A DNA stretch of 64,000 bases from NCBI RefSeq assembly GCF_031551385.1, contig NZ_JAVBNS010000198.1, positions 13,696 through 77,695 of the forward strand. The letters are read 5' to 3'. The translations under genes were made by a program, and so were the position numbers. The notes beneath the pieces are model-generated. The model was not told where the DNA came from. It saw nothing but the letters and a program-made list of their open reading frames with translations, and did no database searches. Source of the DNA: Anaerosporobacter sp031551385. GTDB lineage: Bacteria; Bacillota; Clostridia; Lachnospirales; Lachnospiraceae. Positions 33,877 to 42,161 of this stretch are shown here, piece by piece; positions within the stretch are counted from its first letter, which is position 1; every line of letters begins with the position of its first letter.

Positions 33877-33907
33877 ATCATATCACTTCAAGTAAGCTTG
33901 AAGTAAA
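33877..33907 (-). promoter_or_regulatory. MerR-controlled promoter of the aldo/keto reductase
   Basis: On the minus strand -35 TTTACT and -10 TATGAT are 19 bases apart, the over-long spacing typical of MerR-activated promoters. The perfect dyad ACTTCAAG-N4-CTTGAAGT (33885-33904) fills the spacer. The divergent MerR gene at 33957 is the obvious regulator. Confidence 0.75.
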
Positions 33908-33956
33908 GATATATTTTTGAGTTTTAGAATATTTATTTCAGAAAGGAAATTATTTC

Positions 33957-34373
33957 ATGGGAACATACAGTATTAGAGAAGTCTGTCAAAAATTCAATAT
34001 TACCGCTTCTACTCTTCGCTACTATGAAGATTTAGGTCTACTACCACTCGTAGAGCGTACTCCTAATGGCCAGCGAATCTATACTGACTGCCACATTAGT
34101 CGCTTAGTTGGCATTCAATGCTTTAAGCAAACTGGTCTTCCACTTGCGCAAATTCAAAACTTCTTTCTATATGAAGAAAATATCTCGGAATACATTGATG
34201 AAATATTACTGCTTGTAACAGAGCATGAACAAGACATTATACGCCAGATGCAGGAAATGGAATCCAATCTTGCACACATTCACCAGAAGGTTAGTTATTA
34301 TCGCGGAATCAAAGATGCAATTAAATTAAATAAGGAATGGCCCTGTTGGAACGACTATAAAAACGTCAAATAA
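33957..34373 (+). CDS. MerR-family transcriptional regulator
   Basis: A 138-residue regulator with an N-terminal winged helix (YSIREVCQKFNITASTLRYYEDLGLL, then NGQRIYTDCHISRL) and a dimerisation helix (about 80-120). It lacks the metal-binding cysteine pattern of metal sensors and resembles the AdhR/YraB-like group that respond to aldehydes and neighbour oxidoreductase genes. The divergent aldo/keto reductase and the shared operator fit this. The ligand is inferred to be an aldehyde or electrophile. Confidence 0.88.
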   Translation: MGTYSIREVCQKFNITASTLRYYEDLGLLPLVERTPNGQRIYTDCHISRLVGIQCFKQTGLPLAQIQNFFLYEENISEYIDEILLLVTEHEQDIIRQMQEMESNLAHIHQKVSYYRGIKDAIKLNKEWPCWNDYKNVK

Positions 34374-34498
34374 GCCGTTCACTTTATATAGTGAATAAAA
34401 AATACATTTTTTCGAATAATTTTTCTTTCTTTTTTCTAATCTTATGGTATACTTTTAAATAGTGAAAAAAAAGTATATATATACTCAGGAGGAATACT

Positions 34499-37400
34499 AT
34501 GCCACAAAGAACAGATATCCATAAAGTACTCATTATTGGTTCTGGTCCAATTATTATCGGACAAGCTTGTGAGTTTGACTACTCTGGAACTCAAGCCTGC
34601 AAAGCACTCCGCAACTTGGGCTACGAAATTGTATTGGTAAATTCAAATCCAGCTACAATCATGACAGATCCAGAAACCGCTGACGTTACTTATATTGAAC
34701 CATTGAATGTAGAACGCTTAGAACAAATCATTGCTAAAGAAAGACCTGACGCTCTTTTACCTAACTTAGGTGGACAATCAGGATTAAACCTTTGTTCTGA
34801 ATTAGCAAAAGCAGGCGTTTTAGATAAATATAATGTAAAAGTTATTGGTGTACAAGTTGACGCTATTGAACGTGGTGAAGACCGTGTTGAATTCAAAAAG
34901 GCAATGGATGAGCTTGGTATTGAGATGGCTCAAAGTGAAGTTGCTTACAGTGTAGAAGAAGCACTTGGTATCGCTGACAAACTTGGTTATCCAGTTGTAC
35001 TTCGCCCTGCTTATACAATGGGCGGTGCTGGTGGCGGTCTTGTTTATAATAAGGACGAATTAAAGACTGTTTGCGCCAGAGGTCTACAAGCCAGTCTTGT
35101 TGGACAGGTTCTTGTTGAAGAATCTATTCTTGGATGGGAAGAATTAGAGTTAGAAATCGTTCGTGACTCTGAAAACAATATGATTACTGTATGCTTTATT
35201 GAAAACGTTGATCCACTCGGCGTGCATACTGGTGACTCTTTCTGTTCTGCACCAATGTTAACTATTTCTGAAGATTGTCAAAGACGTCTTCAAGAACAAG
35301 CATATAAGATTGTTGAATCTGTTGAAGTTATCGGTGGTACTAACGTTCAATTCGCTCATGACCCAGTGTCTGACAGAATTATCGTTATTGAAATTAACCC
35401 AAGAACTTCTCGTTCTTCTGCACTTGCTTCCAAAGCAACAGGTTTCCCAATCGCATTAGTAAGTGCGATGTTGGCTACCGGTCTTACTTTGAAAGATATT
35501 CCTTGCGGAAAATATGGTACTCTTGATAAATACAAACCAGACGGTGATTATGTTGTTATCAAATTTGCTCGTTGGGCTTTTGAAAAATTCAAAGGTGTTG
35601 AAGACAAATTAGGTACTCAAATGCGTGCCGTTGGTGAAGTTATGAGTATTGGTAAAAACTATAAAGAAGCGTTCCAAAAAGCTATCCGTAGTTTGGAAAC
35701 TGGTCGTTATGGTTTAGGAAACGCCAAAGACTTTGGCTCAAAAACAAAAGAAGAGCTATTACAAATGTTAATTACTGCTTCTAGTGAACGTCATTTTATT
35801 ATGTATGAAGCACTTCGTAAAGGTGCTACTGTTGCAGAAATCCATGATATCACAAAAGTAAAAGCTTACTTTATCGAACAAATGAAAGAATTAGTTGAGG
35901 AAGAAGAAGCTTTAGCAGCAAACCGTGGACAAATGCCTTCTGACGAAGCATTAACTACTGCTAAAAAAGATGGTTTCTCTGATAAATATTTAAGTCAAGT
36001 TTTAGATATTCCAGAAGCAGATATCCGTGAACGTCGTATCGCTATTGGCGTTGAAGAAAACTGGGAAAGCGTTCATGTAAGTGGAACAGAAGATAAAGCT
36101 TACTACTACTCTACTTACAATGCTCCAGATAAAAATCCAGTAAACACCGAAAAACCTAAAGTTATGATTCTTGGTGGCGGACCAAACCGTATCGGTCAAG
36201 GTATCGAATTTGACTACTGTTGCGTTCATGCTTCACTTGCTTTAAAAGAATTAGGTTTTGAAACAATTATTGTAAACTGTAATCCAGAGACGGTATCAAC
36301 TGACTACGATACGTCTGATAAATTATACTTTGAACCTCTTACTTTAGAAGATGTATTAAGCATCTACAAAAAGGAAAATCCAGTTGGTGTTATTGCTCAA
36401 TTCGGTGGTCAAACACCTCTTAACCTAGCTGCTGACTTAGAGAAAAATGGCGTGAAGATTCTTGGTACTTCTCCTTCTGTTATCGACCTTGCAGAAGACC
36501 GTGATTTATTCCGTGCAATGATGGAAAAATTAGAGATTCCAATGCCTGAATCAGGAATGGCTGTAAATGTAGAGGAAGCTCTTGAAATCGCTCATAGAAT
36601 CGGTTATCCAGTAATGGTTCGTCCTTCTTATGTATTAGGTGGACGTGGTATGGAAGTTGTATATGATGACACTAGCTTAGAAAGCTACATGGCTGCGGCT
36701 GTTGGTGTAACTCCAGATCGCCCAATCCTTATTGACCGTTTCTTAAATCATGCTTTAGAATGTGAAGCAGATGCGATCAGTGATGGTACTCATGCATTTG
36801 TTCCAGCTGTTATGGAACACATTGAGCTTGCTGGTGTTCACTCTGGTGACTCCGCATGTATCATTCCTTCTAAACATATTACAGAAGAAAACGTTAAGAC
36901 AATTAAAGAATACACTAGAAAAATTGCAGAAGAAATGCATGTTAAAGGTTTAATGAATATGCAATACGCAATTGAAGATGGTACAGTTTACGTTTTAGAA
37001 GCAAACCCAAGAGCTTCTCGTACTGTTCCACTAGTATCTAAAGTTTGCAACATTCGTATGGTACCTTTAGCTACTGATATTGTTACTGCTGATATAACTG
37101 GTCGTCCATCACCAGTGGCAACACTTAAAGAACAAGACATTCCATTCTATGGAGTTAAGGAATCTGTATTCCCATTCAACATGTTCCCAGAAGTTGACCC
37201 TATCCTAGGACCAGAAATGCGTTCTACAGGAGAAGTTCTTGGCTTATCTGTTTCTGATGGTGAAGCATTCTATAAAGCACAAGAAGCTACGCAATCTAAG
37301 CTTCCACTTGGCGGAACTGTTCTTATCTCTGTAAACCGCAAAGACAAAGCTGAGGTTGTTGAAATTGCTACTAAATTTGCAGAAGCTGGCTTTAAGATTC

Positions 37401-37723
37401 TTGCAACTGGCAACACATATGAATTAATCAATAGTTCTGGTATTGCTGCTACAAAAGTAAACAAATTATATGAAGGCCGTCCAAATATCTCAGATATGAT
37501 TACAAATGGCGACATTGATTTAATTATCAATACTCCAGTTGGAAAAGACAGCATTCATGACGATAGCTACTTACGTAAAGCTGCTATCAAAGCAAAGATT
37601 CCTTATATGACTACGATTGCGGCTGCAAGAGCAACTGCTGATGGTATTGCCTATGTTAACAAACAAGGTAATGGAGAAGTTGTTTCATTACAAGATATGC
37701 ATAAGCAAATTAAGGCTAAATAA
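34499..37723 (+). CDS. carB: carbamoyl-phosphate synthase large subunit
   Basis: A 1074-residue enzyme that uses ammonia from the small subunit, bicarbonate and two ATP to make carbamoyl phosphate for pyrimidines and arginine. Two homologous ATP-grasp halves are clear: VLIIGSGPIIIGQACEFDYSG at the start, and ILGGGPNRIGQGIEFDYCC at the start of the second half (about 557). An MGS-like allosteric domain is at the C-terminus (about 935-1074). The length is standard. No carA lies beside it, although the two are usually adjacent; the small subunit must be elsewhere. The AGGAGG site is 8 bases before ATG. Confidence 0.97.
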   Translation: MPQRTDIHKVLIIGSGPIIIGQACEFDYSGTQACKALRNLGYEIVLVNSNPATIMTDPETADVTYIEPLNVERLEQIIAKERPDALLPNLGGQSGLNLCSELAKAGVLDKYNVKVIGVQVDAIERGEDRVEFKKAMDELGIEMAQSEVAYSVEEALGIADKLGYPVVLRPAYTMGGAGGGLVYNKDELKTVCARGLQASLVGQVLVEESILGWEELELEIVRDSENNMITVCFIENVDPLGVHTGDSFCSAPMLTISEDCQRRLQEQAYKIVESVEVIGGTNVQFAHDPVSDRIIVIEINPRTSRSSALASKATGFPIALVSAMLATGLTLKDIPCGKYGTLDKYKPDGDYVVIKFARWAFEKFKGVEDKLGTQMRAVGEVMSIGKNYKEAFQKAIRSLETGRYGLGNAKDFGSKTKEELLQMLITASSERHFIMYEALRKGATVAEIHDITKVKAYFIEQMKELVEEEEALAANRGQMPSDEALTTAKKDGFSDKYLSQVLDIPEADIRERRIAIGVEENWESVHVSGTEDKAYYYSTYNAPDKNPVNTEKPKVMILGGGPNRIGQGIEFDYCCVHASLALKELGFETIIVNCNPETVSTDYDTSDKLYFEPLTLEDVLSIYKKENPVGVIAQFGGQTPLNLAADLEKNGVKILGTSPSVIDLAEDRDLFRAMMEKLEIPMPESGMAVNVEEALEIAHRIGYPVMVRPSYVLGGRGMEVVYDDTSLESYMAAAVGVTPDRPILIDRFLNHALECEADAISDGTHAFVPAVMEHIELAGVHSGDSACIIPSKHITEENVKTIKEYTRKIAEEMHVKGLMNMQYAIEDGTVYVLEANPRASRTVPLVSKVCNIRMVPLATDIVTADITGRPSPVATLKEQDIPFYGVKESVFPFNMFPEVDPILGPEMRSTGEVLGLSVSDGEAFYKAQEATQSKLPLGGTVLISVNRKDKAEVVEIATKFAEAGFKILATGNTYELINSSGIAATKVNKLYEGRPNISDMITNGDIDLIINTPVGKDSIHDDSYLRKAAIKAKIPYMTTIAAARATADGIAYVNKQGNGEVVSLQDMHKQIKAK

Positions 37724-37785
37724 ATAGTAGAGATTTTCGTATTTTAGAGCGCATTTGCAATGCAAACTTTTAAATACTTTTCTAC

Positions 37786-37853
37786 AAAAAAGAGAGCTAC
37801 TCTATAACTTCAATTCTTTTGAATTACGTTAATGGGGTGGCTCTCTTTTTTGT
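37786..37853 (+). terminator. intrinsic terminator of carB
   Basis: AAAAAAGAGAGC(T)AC pairs with GTGGCTCTCTTTTTT across a long loop; the tail is T-rich. Confidence 0.8.
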
Positions 37854-37940
37854 TTAATCCTCTTGACAAATCATATGAATCTGTCATTATGTATCGTATA
37901 GATATATCTAATTGATATATAGTATAAGGAGACCCTACAT

Positions 37941-38372
37941 ATGAATGGAGAAGAATTACCTGGTGTAATGAAGCAATCGTTTTGCATCTTTTTTAATAAC
38001 GGGGAAATATGGATTGAACATCTCGATGGAATTTATGGATATACAAATCTTGCATTAGAAAAGCTAGAGCTAGACTTTCAGCAATTCAAGCGACCATCTA
38101 TGCCATCTGTAATGGCAGTCAATTTGGAGGAAACTTTTATTACCGATACATTAATTCAAAGTATTACAGAAAAGCTATTATATGGCTCAAAACAATTTAG
38201 AAAAGTCGTCTTCATTGGTGTAAGCAGACAAAAAGCAAAAGAAATAAAGAAGGCATTGGGTAAACCAAACTTCTTAGTTTCTTTTATAAATGATTTCGAA
38301 AAAGCAAAGGAATGGTTAATCTCGCCTATAGAAGTACACGATGGAGGACGGAAAAACTTGGATTGTGAGTGA
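37941..38372 (+). CDS. hypothetical protein, STAS-like fold suspected
   Basis: A 143-residue soluble protein I do not recognise with certainty. The pattern of strands and helices (VMAVNLEETFITDTLIQSITEKL, RKVVFIGVSRQKAKEIKKAL, FINDFEKAKEWL) resembles SpoIIAA-like/STAS domains, where a strand-helix repeat ends in a KAKEWL helix. Similar small proteins have been annotated as STAS-related in Clostridia. An AAGGAG site precedes ATG 37941. It stands alone between carB and ald. Confidence 0.5.
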   Translation: MNGEELPGVMKQSFCIFFNNGEIWIEHLDGIYGYTNLALEKLELDFQQFKRPSMPSVMAVNLEETFITDTLIQSITEKLLYGSKQFRKVVFIGVSRQKAKEIKKALGKPNFLVSFINDFEKAKEWLISPIEVHDGGRKNLDCE

Positions 38373-38385
38373 TTGAATATTCACT

Positions 38386-38433
38386 AAGTGCCTATCAAAC
38401 TCTATAGGTTTGATAGGCACTTCAATCTTTTTC
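38386..38433 (+). terminator. intrinsic terminator of the STAS-like gene
   Basis: AAGTGCCTATCAAAC and its exact reverse complement enclose a 7-base loop, followed by CAATCTTTTT. It lies between two converging genes. Confidence 0.85.
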
Positions 38434-38453
38434 ATTAATCAATCTAATGACTA

Positions 38454-39560
38454 TTAAAATACTACCTTTTCACATTCCATATTGAATGCTTCTGCCACTT
38501 CAGGGCAAGTCAGTTTTCCTTTATATGTGTTAACACCTGGCAATATGCCTGGTAGCTTTTCGCAAGCACCTTGCAGACCGTGAGATGCAATTGCAAGACC
38601 GTAACGTAGGGTCGCATTGGTAAGAGCGATTGTTGAAGTTCTTGGCACTGCACCTGGCATATTTGCTACACAGTAATGCACAACTCCATCTACCACAAAC
38701 GTAGGATCATCATGATACGTTGGATGTGTCGTTTCACAACATCCACCTTGATCAACTGCGATATCAACAATAACACTTCCAGGTTTCATTTTTGAAAGAT
38801 ACTCGCGACGGATAAGCTTTGGTGCTGCACCTCCAGGAATCAAAACTGCACCAATTACAAGATCCGCATTTTCGCAAAGACGCTCAATAGCAGAATCCGT
38901 ACTGTAAATCGTTTGAATACTATTTCCAAAAATATCATCTAGATAAGTAAGACGGTCAAGGCTATTATCAACAACTGTAACATCTGCACCAATTCCGACT
39001 GCAATACGGCAGGCATTAATACCAACTACACCACCACCCAATACTGCAACTTTTGCACGTGGAACACCTGGAACACCCGCAAGCAACACGCCACGTCCAC
39101 CAAAAGGTTTTTCTAAATATTTTGCACCCTCTTGGATACTTAGTCGTCCAGCAATCTCACTCATCGGTTTAAGCAGTGGAATGCCACCATTTACATCTCT
39201 GATTGTCTCATACGCAACACCGATTGCACCTGACTTAAGGAGTACATCTGTAAGTTGTTTATCTGCAGCAAGATGCAAATACGTAAACAGAATTTGCCCT
39301 TCTCTGATAAGCTCATATTCCGACTCAAGCGGTTCTTTCACTTTAACAATCATCTCTGAACGTTTATACACTTCAGCAGGTGTATCACAAAGCTCAGCAC
39401 CGTTAGCCGTATACTGATCATCCGTAAATCCAGAACCGTTACCTGCTGACTTTTCAATCAACACAACATGTCCAGCATCAACATAACTTTTTACATTTTC
39501 AGGCGTAAGCCCAACACGAAATTCATATTTTTTAATTTCTTTTACACAACCTACGATCAT
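38454..39560 (-). CDS. ald: alanine dehydrogenase
   Basis: A 368-residue NAD-dependent enzyme that interconverts L-alanine and pyruvate with ammonia. The N-terminal substrate domain begins MIVGCVKEIKKYEFRVGLTPENV. The NAD-binding Rossmann motif AVLGGGVVGINACRIA and the substrate/catalytic region around KVKEP and YLHLAAD are visible. Length is standard. It is a single gene followed by a terminator shared in space with the converging STAS-like gene. Confidence 0.96.
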   Translation of the reverse strand: MIVGCVKEIKKYEFRVGLTPENVKSYVDAGHVVLIEKSAGNGSGFTDDQYTANGAELCDTPAEVYKRSEMIVKVKEPLESEYELIREGQILFTYLHLAADKQLTDVLLKSGAIGVAYETIRDVNGGIPLLKPMSEIAGRLSIQEGAKYLEKPFGGRGVLLAGVPGVPRAKVAVLGGGVVGINACRIAVGIGADVTVVDNSLDRLTYLDDIFGNSIQTIYSTDSAIERLCENADLVIGAVLIPGGAAPKLIRREYLSKMKPGSVIVDIAVDQGGCCETTHPTYHDDPTFVVDGVVHYCVANMPGAVPRTSTIALTNATLRYGLAIASHGLQGACEKLPGILPGVNTYKGKLTCPEVAEAFNMECEKVVF

Positions 39561-39728
39561 AAAAGCTTCTCCTCATCAATTAAATAGCATAGCACGCCAT
39601 GGACAGAGGTGATAAACCTCTTAAGAAATGACGATAACCTAGATAGTCATTTTACCATAAAAAGCACAATTTTACAATTAAAAATCCAGCTTCATAGGGT
39701 AACCCTTCATAATAAAAATGCTCCATTC

Positions 39729-40319
39729 TCATTCAATCTCCACCAAGTCAATAATCTCTGACTTTTCCATAAAATCTTTCCCCACATAATAATCAACCTG
39801 TAACTCATCTGAGTTAATAAACCTTGCACTTATGATTGCCGAAGAAGGAGGCACTGTTTCTGAAAACGCTCGCTCAATCTGCTTATAGTATGCCTCCCTA
39901 TCAAATATATCCGTGACAATTAATTTATCACCTTCCATAAACACAATCTTCCCTTTATCAACCAGTACAGGCGTATCATATGCTTGTGAAAGCAGGCTAT
40001 TCTTTGTATCGTAAAAATACGTTATGTAGAAAGGACTACCATAGCTGATTACAACTTGGATGATATCATCTTCTAATTTGTTTATATGAGGTTTATTTGG
40101 TATAGTTATCTCATCAATAACCTCTTTATTATTATCAATAAGTTTAAGCGTGTAGGTTTCATCCACATTATTCATGATTGTATAAAAGTCTTCTATCTGA
40201 CTAGGTGTCTTCTTGGTTTCTACTATAGAATCTTCTGTTATGTCTTCTCTCCCACAAGCCATAAGTAGTATGCACAAGATACCTGTCCATATAATAAATA
40301 CTTTTTTGAGCTTCATCAC
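39729..40319 (-). CDS. predicted lipoprotein of unknown function
   Basis: A 196-residue exported lipoprotein. The signal peptide (MMKLKKVFIIWTGILCILLMAC) ends in a lipobox with Cys22, so the mature protein would be anchored to the outer face of the membrane. The rest is polar with no domain that I recognise. It lies 52 bases downstream of a small membrane protein transcribed in the same direction, and the two may form an operon. Confidence 0.7.
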   Translation of the reverse strand: MMKLKKVFIIWTGILCILLMACGREDITEDSIVETKKTPSQIEDFYTIMNNVDETYTLKLIDNNKEVIDEITIPNKPHINKLEDDIIQVVISYGSPFYITYFYDTKNSLLSQAYDTPVLVDKGKIVFMEGDKLIVTDIFDREAYYKQIERAFSETVPPSSAIISARFINSDELQVDYYVGKDFMEKSEIIDLVEIE

Positions 40320-40371
40320 CGCACCTCCTTCTAGTCATGAAATTCCATATTCATCATATCATCTTTTCCCA

Positions 40372-40761
40372 TTACTTTTCTTCTCTCTCTTTATTCATGC
40401 CCTTCAAAGCTGAATCTATAATTGTTTCCACAGGAAAGACTATATAAAACAAGCAACCTATCTTAATAAGATAACCAGATATTCTCTCTTTCGCATTCAC
40501 ATCAATTAGATTGTATTCTTTTATAAATAAATATGCTAAAACTAGATACAGTACTATCTTCAATATGTTAAAAACGATTTTGAATGTTCCTTTACCTTTT
40601 ATAATATTAAGAACCAACATAACAACTAAACACAGCAAAAACGTTGCACCTGCTATGTTGGCCAACTTATTACCTAACGGATCATCTACTATGTATATTA
40701 CTTTTAAAATTAGCAAGAAAAAGAATAACAAATAATGTGGTATAAACTTTGTAAACTTCAT
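40372..40761 (-). CDS. small multi-pass membrane protein
   Basis: A 129-residue protein with four hydrophobic segments (about 10-25, 36-53, 63-82 and 95-115) and a charged C-terminal tail. I do not recognise a family. It is followed closely by the lipoprotein gene, so an envelope role is likely. The start ATG 40761 follows an AGGAG site. Confidence 0.65.
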   Translation of the reverse strand: MKFTKFIPHYLLFFFLLILKVIYIVDDPLGNKLANIAGATFLLCLVVMLVLNIIKGKGTFKIVFNILKIVLYLVLAYLFIKEYNLIDVNAKERISGYLIKIGCLFYIVFPVETIIDSALKGMNKEREEK

Positions 40762-40878
40762 AAAATCTCCTCTATTTTATTCAGACCTTCTACTACTACA
40801 GTTACCAAATTCTACTTTTCTTAATTATATCAAAGGACTATTTAAATGTATACCTTACTGGAAAATTTCTGGTTTCAC

Positions 40879-40912
40879 AAAAAAGGAGCTACGCATCACT
40901 TGCCGTAGCTCC
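40879..40912 (-). terminator. intrinsic terminator of the MerR/coiled-coil gene
   Basis: On the minus strand GGAGCTACG pairs exactly with CGTAGCTCC and is followed by seven T. Confidence 0.9.
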
Positions 40913-40931
40913 ACACACATACACCTTTTAC

Positions 40932-41774
40932 TTATATCAACTCTTTTCGTTTAAAAATCGTCTTCTTCTTCCCTCCTTCTGCCTGTGCCGCAGCAATTTC
41001 AGCTCTCCCACGCTGAAATGCTCGAATTGTTTCATCTAAGTGCTTGTAACGTTCCTCCTCTCTTTGCTCTTTTTCTCTGAATTGAAAATCTATCTCCTTT
41101 GATACATTCAAAGATACAACTTTCCCAATGTTTCCTGCCATCTCATCTGTACTCTCACGAAGCGCATTTAAAATCAATTCACTCATAATATTTTTAAACT
41201 GAATCATCTTATCTTCCCGATTTGTAATATCTTCTTTTATTGTATCCATAGAATCGAGTGCTGTCTCTTCTTCCTCTATATTTGCAGAGCAAATCTCCGT
41301 CGTTTCCTCATTCTGCTCTGATTCTCCCTCTACTACCTTCGCATTTTCCTCTGAATTCATATTCATGTGTTCTCCTCGTACTTCATCCAAATGAATTAAA
41401 TTGCTGCAATCATTCTCTGTCTGTTTCTCTATCTTGTGAGTTGTTGCATGTAATTCTCGTAATTCCTGTCTACTTTCCAATTCAAATACTCTTTCGTTCA
41501 ATTCGTTTCTTAATAGTAACATACTCTTTGCGTCTAGTGTTTCAATTTTATGTATATTAGGGAGTATCATCTTAATTGCTCTTAACTGAAATCCCTGTTC
41601 TTTTAAAAGCTTTACGTTCTTAAGTATCTTAATATCTTCCTCTCTATAATACCGATGCCCCATCTCATTTCTAGGTATGTTAAGTCCTAACTCTTCTTCC
41701 CAATATCGTAATGCATGTGGTTCAACATCTATCTTTTTCGACGCATCGGATATAATATAACGAATCTCACCCAT
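40932..41774 (-). CDS. MerR-type HTH protein with long charged tail (RacA-like?)
   Basis: A 280-residue protein with an N-terminal MerR winged helix (ISDASKKIDVEPHALRYWEEELGLNIP, HRYYREEDIKIL) and a helical stretch to about 110. A very acidic region follows (about 130-185), then a basic coiled coil (about 230-270). It lacks a ligand-binding domain. In layout it recalls Bacillus RacA, a chromosome-anchoring protein of sporulation, although MerR-like transcription factors of this kind also exist. The name is a suggestion only. The gene stands alone. Confidence 0.7.
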   Translation of the reverse strand: MGEIRYIISDASKKIDVEPHALRYWEEELGLNIPRNEMGHRYYREEDIKILKNVKLLKEQGFQLRAIKMILPNIHKIETLDAKSMLLLRNELNERVFELESRQELRELHATTHKIEKQTENDCSNLIHLDEVRGEHMNMNSEENAKVVEGESEQNEETTEICSANIEEEETALDSMDTIKEDITNREDKMIQFKNIMSELILNALRESTDEMAGNIGKVVSLNVSKEIDFQFREKEQREEERYKHLDETIRAFQRGRAEIAAAQAEGGKKKTIFKRKELI

Positions 41775-41962
41775 GAATAATCCTCCTCTGTTATTTTGAT
41801 AATTCGTATATTTCGTTACTGTTCACTCCGTGACCAGTAACATGGCTTGTACTACAATTTTAAATACAAAGCTGGTAACTATTATATTCGCCACCCATTA
41901 CCAGCTACCATATATTTACATTATAGCATAGTGTTTTCATATCGCAATATTATAATTTTAAA

Positions 41963-41993
41963 TAAAAAAAGAAGTTATCGACAGATAACTTCT
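41963..41993 (-). terminator. second terminator after the GH74 gene
   Basis: On the minus strand AGAAGTTATC, loop TGTC, GATAACTTCT, followed by seven T; a textbook hairpin. Confidence 0.85.
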
Positions 41994-42078
41994 GACTTCC
42001 ACTCCAACCACTTTCGTCTGACAGGATGGTTGAGCATATTAGCTTTTTTTTAATTTCATATGGTAAGACTTATATATG

Positions 42079-42124
42079 AAAAGACTGAAGGTGTTTGTTA
42101 ATTACACTCTTAACACCCTCAGTC
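42079..42124 (-). terminator. first terminator after the GH74 gene
   Basis: GACTGA-G-GGTGTT pairs with AACACC-T-TCAGTC on the minus strand and is followed by TTTT. Confidence 0.75.
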
Positions 42125-42161
42125 TGTTTTATAATCTTATATTCGTAACTGTTCAACCGTT

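Larger units (their letters stand above)
41775..42161. other. intergenic region with tandem terminators and several short dyads
   Basis: No gene. It contains a GTTACTG...CAGTAAC stem (41815-41841, one of several related motifs in this window), an AGCTGGTA...TACCAGCT dyad (41870-41906), and two minus-strand terminators after the GH74 gene (41963-41993 and 42079-42124). Confidence 0.6.

Noticed and set aside
33756..33881. Longer aldo/keto reductase reading frame
   Set aside because: It would begin inside the promoter -10 box, and ATG 33755 has a good AAGGAG site and matches the family start.
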